Shown here: positions 1 to 6,476 of the stretch, piece after piece
Layout: each line of letters begins with the position of its first letter
How positions within the stretch are numbered: position 1 is the first letter of the stretch
Source: Clostridium sp. CAG:169
GTDB taxonomy: Bacteria; Bacillota; Clostridia; Oscillospirales; Ruminococcaceae
Direction: 5' to 3'
NCBI GenBank assembly: GCA_000435195.1
Contig: FR880246.1
Coordinates: 8,038 to 38,309, forward strand
Length of the DNA: 30,272 nucleotides
The notes under the pieces: generated by a model
What the model saw: the letters and a program-made list of their open reading frames with translations, nothing else
Told to the model about the DNA's origin: nothing
Database searches by the model: none
Made by a program: the position numbers and the translations under genes

Positions 1-938
1 GCGTTTCCTGCGGACAGTGTCTGGTCAGCTGCCCGTTCAGTGCGATTGCGGACAAGTCCCAGATTTTCCAGCTGATTCAGGCAATCAAGCGCGGCGACCA
101 GGTCATTGCCGAGGTGGCTCCGGCGTTCGTCGGTCAGTTTGGTCCGTTGGCGTCGCCGGAAAAGGTGCGCGCTGCTCTGCGCAAAATTGGTTTTGACCAC
201 ATCTATGAGGTCGCCCGCGGTGCGGACATCGGCGCGGTGGAGGAAGCCGAGGAATACATCAAGAATGTGCCGACCGGCAAGCTGCCGTTTTTGGCAACCT
301 CCTGCTGCCCGTCCTGGATTATGATGGCAAAGCAGCAGTTCCCGCAGATTGCCCACTGTATTTCCGACTCGATGACCCCGATGGTAGCCACTGCGCGTAT
401 CATCAAGGAAAAGCACCCGAACGCCCGCGTGGTCTTTATCGGTCCATGCGCTTCCAAAAAGCTGGAGGCAATGCGCGAGGACATCCGCAGCGATGTCGAT
501 TTCGTCATCACCTTTGAAGAACTGATGGGTATCTTCCAGGCGAACAACATCGAATTTTCCGATTTGCAGGACGACACCGGCTTCAACCACGGTGCGACCG
601 CTTCGGGCAGAGGCTACGGTGTGGCAGGCGGCGTAGCAAAGGCTGTTACCGACTGTATCCGAGAGATGGCGCCTGAGCTGGGTGAAATCAAGACCGACCA
701 CGCGGAAGGTCTGGTGGAGTGTAAAAAGATGCTGACCCTTGCAAAGCTGGGTAAACGCGACGGTTACCTGCTGGAGGGTATGGCTTGTCCGGGCGGCTGC
801 GTCGGCGGTGCAGGTACTTTGACCAATATTCCAAAAGGTGCCAAAGCCGAGCAGGAATTTGCCGCTAAGAGTGAATTTAAAGTTTCCACCGAGGATAAGA
901 CCGTCTTTGAAAAGCTCGGAAAATATACAAAAAAATAA
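1..938 (+). CDS. [FeFe] hydrogenase, group-B-like, 3' part (N-terminus outside window)
   Basis: The reading frame is open from the window edge (first full codon at base 3) to TAA at 936-938, giving 311 visible residues. It begins inside a ferredoxin-type 4Fe-4S motif (CGQCLVSCP) and continues into the H-cluster domain. All three H-cluster cysteine motifs are visible: P1 TSCCPSW (about 297-320), P2 GPCASKKLEA (about 452-475) and P3 EGMACPGGCVGG (about 775-810). Family knowledge: these cysteines hold the 4Fe-4S cubane and bridge the binuclear iron site that interconverts protons and H2 in the cytoplasm, with ferredoxin as usual partner. In group A enzymes P2 starts with Met-Pro-Cys; here it is Gly-Pro-Cys, as I recall for group B, so the group assignment is moderate. 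The distal N-terminal iron-sulfur domains cannot be seen. A strong terminator follows, so this ends its transcription unit. Confidence 0.93.
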   Translation, partial: VSCGQCLVSCPFSAIADKSQIFQLIQAIKRGDQVIAEVAPAFVGQFGPLASPEKVRAALRKIGFDHIYEVARGADIGAVEEAEEYIKNVPTGKLPFLATSCCPSWIMMAKQQFPQIAHCISDSMTPMVATARIIKEKHPNARVVFIGPCASKKLEAMREDIRSDVDFVITFEELMGIFQANNIEFSDLQDDTGFNHGATASGRGYGVAGGVAKAVTDCIREMAPELGEIKTDHAEGLVECKKMLTLAKLGKRDGYLLEGMACPGGCVGGAGTLTNIPKGAKAEQEFAAKSEFKVSTEDKTVFEKLGKYTKK

Positions 939-947
939 GTTACCCCC

Positions 948-984
948 AAAAGGACCGCTCTATCTCGTAGAGCGGTCCTTTTTT
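948..984 (+). terminator. Rho-independent terminator of the hydrogenase gene
   Basis: Bases 948-962 pair perfectly with 968-982 (core GGACCGCTCTA / TAGAGCGGTCC) around a 5-nt loop, and the right arm runs into a T tract. The flanking A run on the left means it may also work weakly on the minus strand. Confidence 0.9.
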
Positions 985-1078
985 ATCTGCGAAAGCCGGG
1001 GAAGCGGCAAGGAGCAGAAACATAATTTGGTAAAACGGTGCGTATAATGAGCTAAAACGCTTGCAGGAGGGAAACGAC

Positions 1079-2002
1079 ATGAAAAAGGGCTCGGGGATGC
1101 GGCAGCTGCTGGCTGTGCTGCTGGCAGTTTGGATGGCAGCAGCCGGTGCGTTGGGTGCGGCTGCGCAGGAGGAAAAAAAGCAGGTGGCAATGAGCTTTAC
1201 GGCGCGTTCGGCACTTTTGATGGAGCAGCGGACCGGTAAGGTGCTGTTTTCCCAGAACGAAACACAGCGGGTGGCACCGGCGTCGCTGACCAAGCTGATG
1301 GACCTTCTGCTGATTTTCCAGCAGCTGCAATCGGGCAAGCTGACTATGGAGCAGGAGCTGACCTGCTCGGCATACGCCAAGACGATGGGCGGGTCGGAGA
1401 TTTGGCTCAAAGAGGGCGAACGGATGACGGTGGAGGAGCTATTAAAGGCGCTGGTGGTGGCAAGCGCCAACGATGCGGCGGTGGTGTTTGCCGAAGCCAT
1501 TGCCGCAAGCGAGGAGGAGTTTGTCCGGCTGATGAACGAGAAGGCGCAGCAGCTGGGTCTGCAAAACACCCACTTTGTCAACTGCACCGGCTTTGATGAG
1601 GAAGGTCACTACACCTGTGCGCAGGATGTTGCCGTGCTGGCAAGGGAGCTGATGACCGGATACGGCGAGCAGCTCACCCGTTTTTCAACCATCTGGATGG
1701 ACAGCTTGCGCGGCGGAGAGACCCAGCTGGTCAACACCAACCGCCTGATTCGCTTTTACGATGGAGCCACCGGCTTAAAGACCGGCACGACCGATGCTGC
1801 CGGTCATTGCTTATGCGCGACTGCCACCCGAGATGGCCTGTCGCTTATTTCGGTCATCATGGGATGCAAAAGCAGCGATGCGCGTTTTGAGGAATCCAGG
1901 CAGCTGCTGGACTACGGCTTTGCGGGCTTTACCCTATACCAGCCGCAGCTGCCGCAGGACCGGCTGCATCCGGGAGCGGTCCAGCAGGGGATGATCCGGT
2001 AG
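1079..2002 (+). CDS. D-alanyl-D-alanine carboxypeptidase (peptidase S11), cut short by a frameshift
   Basis: A penicillin-binding carboxypeptidase of the DacA/DacF family, which removes the terminal D-Ala from peptidoglycan stem peptides outside the membrane. I choose ATG 1079 because AGGAGG lies at 1065-1070. A signal peptide is visible: a basic start (MKKGSGMRQ), a hydrophobic core, then an Ala-rich cleavage region near residue 30. The three active-site motifs are present: SxxK as SLTK, SxN as SAN, and KTG within GLKTGTT. The frame ends at TAG 2000-2002 after 307 residues, right after the catalytic domain. Relatives are about 380-420 residues and carry a further PBP5 C-terminal domain. That domain is present downstream in another frame (1996-2310). 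The product as read should be secreted and could be catalytic but lacks the stalk and membrane-anchor region. Confidence 0.88.
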   Translation: MKKGSGMRQLLAVLLAVWMAAAGALGAAAQEEKKQVAMSFTARSALLMEQRTGKVLFSQNETQRVAPASLTKLMDLLLIFQQLQSGKLTMEQELTCSAYAKTMGGSEIWLKEGERMTVEELLKALVVASANDAAVVFAEAIAASEEEFVRLMNEKAQQLGLQNTHFVNCTGFDEEGHYTCAQDVAVLARELMTGYGEQLTRFSTIWMDSLRGGETQLVNTNRLIRFYDGATGLKTGTTDAAGHCLCATATRDGLSLISVIMGCKSSDARFEESRQLLDYGFAGFTLYQPQLPQDRLHPGAVQQGMIR

Positions 2003-2019
2003 CGGTCAAGCAGGGGATG
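1967..2019 (+). repeat. Imperfect tandem repeat at the carboxypeptidase frameshift
   Basis: Bases 1968-1993 and 1994-2019 match at 24 of 26 positions (differences G1974/T2000 and C1982/A2008). In the first reading frame copy 1 encodes HPGAVQQGM. In the frame of the downstream fragment copy 2 encodes PVAVKQGM. The period of 26 is not a multiple of three and shifts the frame. With one extra G between 1993 and 1994 the unit would be 27 nt and the gene would be intact. Confidence 0.9.
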
Positions 2020-2310
2020 CAGACACAGGTGGAGCCGCAGGTCGAGGCGCTGCCACAGGCGGTGGTCAGAAAAAACGAGGTGGACGGCATCGAAATAAAG
2101 CTGGAGCTTAGCGAGCAGTTGCAGGCACCGGTGGCAAAAGGGCAGGCAATCGGCTGGATTCAGCTTGTGCAGAACGGCAGCATCATCGCCCAACAGCCGG
2201 TGACCGCCGGGCAGGAGGTGCAGCAGCTGACCTATGCAAAAAGCCTGCGGCTGTTGGCAAAAGGACTCATCGGGATGAACGGTCAGTCTGTACAGGAGCA
2301 GGTGGAGTAA
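1996..2310 (+). pseudogene. Detached PBP5-type C-terminal domain of the carboxypeptidase
   Basis: This frame-1 segment continues the carboxypeptidase after the frameshift. It contains a beta-rich stretch typical of the PBP5 C-terminal domain (AKGQAIGWIQLVQNGSIIA), then a mildly amphipathic segment (YAKSLRLLAKGLIGMNG) of the kind that anchors these enzymes to the outer face of the membrane. The only in-frame ATGs (2017 and later) lack a clear ribosome binding site, so independent translation is unlikely. I infer that 1079-2310 was one gene of about 410 codons. A sequencing or assembly error is also possible. Confidence 0.75.
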
Positions 2311-2324
2311 AAAAGGAGCGATTG

Positions 2325-2426
2325 ATGGAAACCCTTTTTGCAAATTTCATGCGAAAAGCATTTGTTGAGAGAAAAAAGGTAGGTTTTTACAAAAACAGCC
2401 TTGCAAAATGCAGAGAAATAATGTAA
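2325..2426 (+). CDS. Possible 33-residue basic peptide
   Basis: ATG 2325 sits 6 nt after AAAAGGAG (2311-2318), a near-ideal ribosome binding site. The frame runs 33 codons to TAA 2424-2426. The peptide is rich in Lys/Arg with aromatic residues and has no recognisable domain. Its stop codon coincides with the start of the pgi -10 element. The AAAAAGG/CCTTTTT arms (2310-2316, 2333-2339) could instead be a weak terminator for the carboxypeptidase gene. Only the ribosome binding site supports the coding call. Confidence 0.22.
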   Translation: METLFANFMRKAFVERKKVGFYKNSLAKCREIM

Positions 2427-2429
2427 AAT
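2401..2429 (+). promoter_or_regulatory. Sigma-A-type promoter for pgi
   Basis: TTGCAA (2401-2406), a 17-nt spacer, then TAAAAT (2424-2429). The predicted start is near 2436, about 50 nt before the pgi ATG. Confidence 0.75.
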
Positions 2430-2484
2430 AACTATATCACCAGAGAATAGAAGGCAGTTGGAAAACTGAAAGGAAGGATCAGCT

Positions 2485-3822
2485 ATGGCTGTAACACTCA
2501 ACGCAAAATACCTGGAACCATTTGTCAAACAAGGCGAGCTGGAAGCAATTTTTCCACAGGTGCAGGCGGCTCATCACACCATTCATGAGCGCTCGGGTCC
2601 TGGAAATGATTTTCTTGGCTGGCTGGACTTGCCGGTCGATTATGACAGGGAGGAGTTTGCAAGGATTCAAAAGGCAGCGCAAAAGATACGCAGCCATTCC
2701 CAAATCCTGATTGTCATCGGTATCGGCGGCAGCTATTTGGGAGCAAGAGCCGCAATCGAGCTGTTGCACTCTCAGCTGTATAACGATTTGGTACAGGATG
2801 CACCGAAGATTTACTTTGTGGGAAACAGCATCAGTCCTTCCTACCTCAACCAGATTTTAAAGCTGTGTGAGGATAAAGATTTTTCCATCAACGTTATTTC
2901 CAAATCCGGTACCACCACCGAACCGGCGCTGGCGTTCCGCATCTTCCGTTCCCTTGCCATCGAAAAATATGGCAGAGAGGGCGCAAAGGACAGAATCTTC
3001 TGTACGACCGACAAGGCAAAAGGAACCCTCAAGCAGCTGGCAGACCAGGAAGGCTATGAAACCTTTGTGATTCCTGACGATGTCGGCGGAAGATATTCGG
3101 TGCTGACAGCGGTGGGACTGCTGCCGATTGCAGTATCCGGCTCGGACATCGAAAAGCTGATGCAGGGAGCAGCACATGCCCGCGAGGCGCTGAGCGTCTG
3201 TGATTTAGAAAAGAACGATTGCTATCGTTATGCCGCATTGCGAAACATTTTGTACCGCAAGGGCAAGGCAATCGAAATTCTGGTTTCTTACGAACCGGCG
3301 TTCACGATGATGTCCGAATGGTACAAACAGCTCTTTGGTGAGAGCGAAGGAAAGGACAACAAGGGAATCTATCCTTCGTCGGCAGTGTTCTCTACCGACC
3401 TCCATTCGATGGGACAGTTCATCCAGGAGGGTTCGAGAATCCTGTTTGAAACCGTTGTGGATATCGGTCAGCCGCAGAAAGACCTTTATATCGAGGCAGA
3501 TCCGGCAAACTTTGACGGACTCAACTTCCTGTCCGAGCAGAATATGTCGGTGGTAAACCGCAAGGCAATGCAGGGAACCATCCTTGCACATACCCAGGGC
3601 GGAGTACCGAACATGGTATTGCAGCTTCCTTGCATCAACGAGGAAGAGCTGGGATACTTAATCTACTTCTTTGAAAAAGCTTGCGCACTTTCCGGTTATC
3701 TGCTGGCCGTCAACCCGTTCAATCAGCCCGGTGTAGAAAGCTACAAGAAAAATATGTTTGCTTTGCTGGGCAAACCGGGGTATGAGGACCAAAAACAGGC
3801 GCTGGAAGCGCAGTTAAAATAA
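2485..3822 (+). CDS. pgi: Glucose-6-phosphate isomerase
   Basis: Interconverts glucose-6-phosphate and fructose-6-phosphate in glycolysis and gluconeogenesis. The 445 residues match the usual length of the short bacterial form. Visible are the sugar-phosphate-binding loop IGIGGSYLGARA, the SIS phosphate-binding stretch SKSGTTTEPALAF, PGI signature 1 (DDVGGRYSVLTAVGLLP), the catalytic region around GESEGKDN and TDLHSMGQ, and the C-terminal signature PFNQPGVESYKK with the substrate-binding Lys. The start is set by AGGAAGGA (2471-2478), 6 nt before ATG. The gene has its own promoter. A 43-nt gap leads to the P-loop gene with no terminator between them, so the two may be co-transcribed. Confidence 0.97.
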   Translation: MAVTLNAKYLEPFVKQGELEAIFPQVQAAHHTIHERSGPGNDFLGWLDLPVDYDREEFARIQKAAQKIRSHSQILIVIGIGGSYLGARAAIELLHSQLYNDLVQDAPKIYFVGNSISPSYLNQILKLCEDKDFSINVISKSGTTTEPALAFRIFRSLAIEKYGREGAKDRIFCTTDKAKGTLKQLADQEGYETFVIPDDVGGRYSVLTAVGLLPIAVSGSDIEKLMQGAAHAREALSVCDLEKNDCYRYAALRNILYRKGKAIEILVSYEPAFTMMSEWYKQLFGESEGKDNKGIYPSSAVFSTDLHSMGQFIQEGSRILFETVVDIGQPQKDLYIEADPANFDGLNFLSEQNMSVVNRKAMQGTILAHTQGGVPNMVLQLPCINEEELGYLIYFFEKACALSGYLLAVNPFNQPGVESYKKNMFALLGKPGYEDQKQALEAQLK

Positions 3823-3865
3823 GAATAGCAATATTCCAATCAAAAGAACCAGGGAGGAATTTCAA

Positions 3866-4288
3866 ATGATTAAACTGATCGTAGGCACCAAAGGCACCGG
3901 CAAAACCAAGACCCTCATCGAGATGGCAAAAAAAGCTGCTGAAGAATCCAAGGGCAATGTAGTCTGTGTAGAAAAAGGCGAAAAGCTGGTTCGCGAACTG
4001 CCAAACACCGTTCGCCTGGTCAACAGCGAAGAGTACGACATTCAGGGCTTTGCTTGTCTGTACGGTTTCCTGGCAGGCTTCCTGGCAGGCAACTATGACA
4101 TCACCCACCTGTTCATCGACGGCACCTTCAAAATCGGCAAGATTGGCGATGTAGAAAAAGACTATGAAGGCTTTGCTTACATGGTACAGTGCCTGGCAAA
4201 ATTGAACACCGAGGCGCAGATTGTCTTCACCGTTTCCTGCGATGCTTCTGACCTGCCGGTATCTGTAAACGAGTACATTGTAAAATAA
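3866..4288 (+). CDS. Small P-loop NTPase of unknown function
   Basis: A 140-residue soluble protein. Residues 7-15 are a Walker A motif (GTKGTGKTK), and HLFIDG near residue 90 looks like a Walker B strand ending in Asp. No further helicase, kinase or secretion domain is present, so it is a minimal single P-loop domain. I recall similar short ATP-binding proteins in Clostridia without a defined role. A 12-bp direct repeat encodes FLAGFLAG near residues 70-77. A ribosome binding site (GGGAGG, about 3852-3857) precedes ATG. It lies 43 nt after pgi and ends at a strong terminator, so it may share pgi transcripts. No function is assigned. Confidence 0.85.
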   Translation: MIKLIVGTKGTGKTKTLIEMAKKAAEESKGNVVCVEKGEKLVRELPNTVRLVNSEEYDIQGFACLYGFLAGFLAGNYDITHLFIDGTFKIGKIGDVEKDYEGFAYMVQCLAKLNTEAQIVFTVSCDASDLPVSVNEYIVK

Positions 4289-4301
4289 TTGCTTGATGCA
4301 A

Positions 4302-4346
4302 AAAACAACCGCCCGAACAAACGAATGGTTTGGGCGGTTTTGTTTT
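4302..4346 (+). terminator. Terminator after pgi and the P-loop gene
   Basis: Bases 4307-4318 pair with 4328-4339 (12 bp including one G-T; core ACCGCCC / GGGCGGT) with a 9-nt loop, followed by TTTGTTTT. Confidence 0.9.
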
Positions 4347-4389
4347 GCAAAAATTTGCAGCTTTAGCGAATAAATCCTGCAAATTACTC

Positions 4390-4418
4390 TTGACGCACAC
4401 AAAGGTGCATGATAGTAT
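4390..4418 (+). promoter_or_regulatory. Sigma-A-type promoter for ddh
   Basis: TTGACG (4390-4395), a 17-nt spacer, then TAGTAT (4413-4418). The start is predicted near 4425, leaving a leader of about 60 nt. Confidence 0.7.
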
Positions 4419-4486
4419 GGTAAAAGGTTAAAATGAAATCGGTCGTTTTGACCTTGTGTAATAAAAAACAGGAGGGATGGTCTTAT

Positions 4487-5389
4487 ATGGAAAAAATCAA
4501 GGTAGCGATTGTTGGATATGGTAACATCGGACAGTATGCCCTTCAGGCTGTTCAAGCTGCGGAGGATATGGAGCTGGTCGGTGTGATTCGTCACAGCGCA
4601 CAGGCACAGCAACCAAAGGAATTGGAAGGAATCTGTGTAGTGGATTCTGTGGAAAAACTTCCGGCAAAGCCACAGGTTGCTCTGCTGTGTCTGCCGACCC
4701 GTTCAGTAGAAGAAAATGCCAAGGAATATCTGGCAAAGGGCATCAATACCGTGGACAGCTTTGACATCCACACACAGATTTGGCAGCTGCACTGCGAATT
4801 GGACAAAGCAGCCAAGATTTCCGGTGCCGTTTCGGTTATTTCTGCCGGCTGGGACCCGGGCTCTGACTCGGTGGTTCGTGCTTTGCTGGAAGCTTGTGCG
4901 CCAAAGGGCATCACCGATACCAACTTTGGACCCGGCATGAGCATGGGTCATTCGGTAGCGGCAAAGGGAAAACCGGGTGTCAAGAACGCCCTGTCGATGA
5001 CCATTCCGCTGGGAACCGGTATCCACAGAAGAAATGTCTACATCGAGCTGGAGAATGGATACGACTTTGAGCAGGTGAAGGCTTCGATTCTGGAGGATGA
5101 CTATTTTAAACACGATGAAACCCATATCTTTGCGGTTCCGTCGGTAGATGCGCTGATGGATAAAGGTCACGGAGTCAATCTGGTGCGCAAGGGTGTTTCG
5201 GGTACGACCCACAATCAGTTGTTTGAATTCAATATGAAAATCAACAACCCTGCCCTGACCTCTCAGGTGATGGTTGCCTGTGCAAGAGCAAGTGTTGTAC
5301 AGGCACCGGGCTGCTATGTGCTGCCGCAGCTGCCGATGATGGACCTGCTGCCGGGTACCCTGGAAGAAAAAATCAAACGTCTGGTATAA
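4487..5389 (+). CDS. ddh: meso-Diaminopimelate D-dehydrogenase
   Basis: Reductively aminates tetrahydrodipicolinate to meso-diaminopimelate with NADPH and ammonia, a one-step route to the peptidoglycan cross-linking amino acid and lysine precursor. The 300-residue product has the N-terminal dinucleotide-binding motif VAIVGYGNIGQYALQA, the central stretch ISAGWDPGSDS, the family segment GPGMSMGHSVA with the following KGKPGVKNALS, and a C-terminal stretch ending in LLPGTLEEKIKRLV. I choose ATG 4487 because AGGAGGG lies at 4470-4476; an in-frame ATG at 4433 has no such site. It is a single-gene unit between a promoter and a perfect bidirectional terminator. Confidence 0.95.
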   Translation: MEKIKVAIVGYGNIGQYALQAVQAAEDMELVGVIRHSAQAQQPKELEGICVVDSVEKLPAKPQVALLCLPTRSVEENAKEYLAKGINTVDSFDIHTQIWQLHCELDKAAKISGAVSVISAGWDPGSDSVVRALLEACAPKGITDTNFGPGMSMGHSVAAKGKPGVKNALSMTIPLGTGIHRRNVYIELENGYDFEQVKASILEDDYFKHDETHIFAVPSVDALMDKGHGVNLVRKGVSGTTHNQLFEFNMKINNPALTSQVMVACARASVVQAPGCYVLPQLPMMDLLPGTLEEKIKRLV

Positions 5390-5411
5390 TGCTTTTGCAG
5401 AAACCGAAGAT

Positions 5412-5452
5412 AAAAACGACCGGATTTCTTTTTGGAAATCCGGTCGTTTTTG
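5412..5452. terminator. Bidirectional terminator between ddh and the Nudix gene
   Basis: A perfect 17-bp stem (5412-5428 with 5435-5451; core CGACCGGATTTC) with a 6-nt loop. A runs on the left and T runs on the right give a U tract on either strand. It separates two convergent genes. Confidence 0.93.
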
Positions 5453-5461
5453 ACATAAACC

Positions 5462-5974
5462 TTACTTTTTAAGAGAGATGCGCGGGAGCTTGTCACGATA
5501 GGTGGTAAAAAAGTTTTTGAGAGCAGGGTGCAGCAGTCCATCCTGCTCCATTTTGCGGTACTGCGCTTCATCCACCCAGCAAAAATCGACGACCTCCTCC
5601 GGCTGCATCACAATCTGGCTGTCCTTGACATCCATGCACACCACAAAGGTGTCCAGAAAGCTGTGCAGACGGCGCTCCTGTGCCACCAGAACCATCTGCT
5701 GCGGCAAAACTTCCAGACCGATTTCTTCCCGGGTCTCCCGCAGGGCAGCAGTCAGGGTATCTTCACCGGTGATTGCCGACCCGCCGGTGCAAGCCCATTT
5801 CAGCCCAAAGGGAATGTCGGGATGGCGCTGGGTCAGCAGGACCTGTCCGGCGCTGTTGACGACCCAGATGTTGACCACCAGGTGGTAGTCACCATCCGCC
5901 ATCGGTGTGCCGCGCAGATGCTGTCTGCCTGTGCTGCGGCGGTCCATATCAAAAATATCCCAATATTCAGCCAT
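5462..5974 (-). CDS. Nudix hydrolase
   Basis: A 170-residue protein with a complete Nudix box (residues about 65-87): Gly, five residues, Glu, seven residues, then REtrEEIGL. The acidic residues bind Mg2+ for hydrolysis of a nucleoside diphosphate linked to another group. The N-terminus (WDIFDMDRRSTGR, then HLRGTPMADGDYHLVVN) resembles the isopentenyl-diphosphate-isomerase-like/YfcD subgroup of Nudix proteins, whose substrates are mostly unknown, so no substrate is assigned. The start at 5974 is supported by GGGAGGA just upstream on the minus strand. The gene follows the HPr-like gene in the same direction with 34 nt between them, so the two are probably one transcript. Confidence 0.93.
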   Translation of the reverse strand: MAEYWDIFDMDRRSTGRQHLRGTPMADGDYHLVVNIWVVNSAGQVLLTQRHPDIPFGLKWACTGGSAITGEDTLTAALRETREEIGLEVLPQQMVLVAQERRLHSFLDTFVVCMDVKDSQIVMQPEEVVDFCWVDEAQYRKMEQDGLLHPALKNFFTTYRDKLPRISLKK

Positions 5975-6008
5975 CCGTATCCTCCCTCACATTGACACTG
6001 CGCTGCCT

Positions 6009-6239
6009 TTAGCGCTGAAGAAAAGGTTTGATTTCGTTCAAAAAGTCTGCGCAATCGTCCGAATGAACCTCCATGGTAAGAGGCTTGGAAAGGTCCAGGC
6101 TAAAGATGCCCATGATGGACTTGGCATCGACGGTATATCTGCCGGAGGTGAGGTCAACATCAAAATCGCATTTGACGACCGAATTGACAAAAGCTTTGAC
6201 ATCATTGATGGTTTTGAGCATAATCATTTCCCGTTTCAT
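6009..6239 (-). CDS. HPr/Crh-like protein without the phosphorylatable His
   Basis: A 76-residue protein matching the HPr fold from its second half: YTVDAKSIMGIFSLDL corresponds to the conserved segment around Ser46 of HPr (Ser41 here), followed by a strand and a final helix (CADFLNEIKPFL). Family knowledge: in Gram-positive bacteria that Ser is phosphorylated by HPr kinase and binds CcpA. The segment that should hold the catalytic His15 (GLHARP) is replaced by MLKTINDVKAFV, so it cannot carry phosphate in sugar transport and resembles Crh in this respect. I choose the start at 6239 because AGAAGGAG lies just upstream (6254-6247); a longer start at 6326 has no such site and would overlap the promoter. 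The regulatory role is inference. Confidence 0.75.
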   Translation of the reverse strand: MKREMIMLKTINDVKAFVNSVVKCDFDVDLTSGRYTVDAKSIMGIFSLDLSKPLTMEVHSDDCADFLNEIKPFLQR

Positions 6240-6303
6240 ATAAACGCTCCTTCTATTTTCAGAATGGAACCGAATTTCGCTGCAAGAATTTGTCGAAAGG
6301 CGG

Positions 6304-6332
6304 TTGTATTTATTGCTTAAATTCATTATAAT
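6304..6332 (+). promoter_or_regulatory. Promoter for mtaB and acylphosphatase, overlapping the divergent one
   Basis: TTGTAT (6304-6309), a 17-nt spacer, TATAAT (6327-6332). Its -10 shares four bases with the -10 of the minus-strand promoter, so both cannot be opened at once. The leader of about 135 nt carries a perfect 7-bp hairpin (6364-6370 with 6374-6380). Confidence 0.6.
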
Positions 6333-6353
6333 TTATTTGTATAACATTTTCAA
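6325..6353 (-). promoter_or_regulatory. Promoter for the HPr-like and Nudix genes
   Basis: On the minus strand: TTGAAA (6353-6348), a 17-nt spacer, TATAAT (6330-6325). The predicted start is near 6318, about 80 nt before the HPr-like ATG. Confidence 0.75.
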
Positions 6354-6476
6354 TAGCCATCGGTGCAAAGATTCTTTGCAAAAAATGCGGGATTTGCACA
6401 ATAAATTCCCCACAGGGAGAAGAAAAGGTGGATTTCAGTCGAGACGCCGGAGCCACCGCCGGAGAAAAGAGGTATT

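Noticed and set aside
3719..4612. A 297-codon minus-strand ORF over the P-loop gene and ddh start
   Set aside because: It runs across a strong terminator and the ddh promoter and has no recognisable domain, while the plus strand has clear genes with ribosome binding sites.
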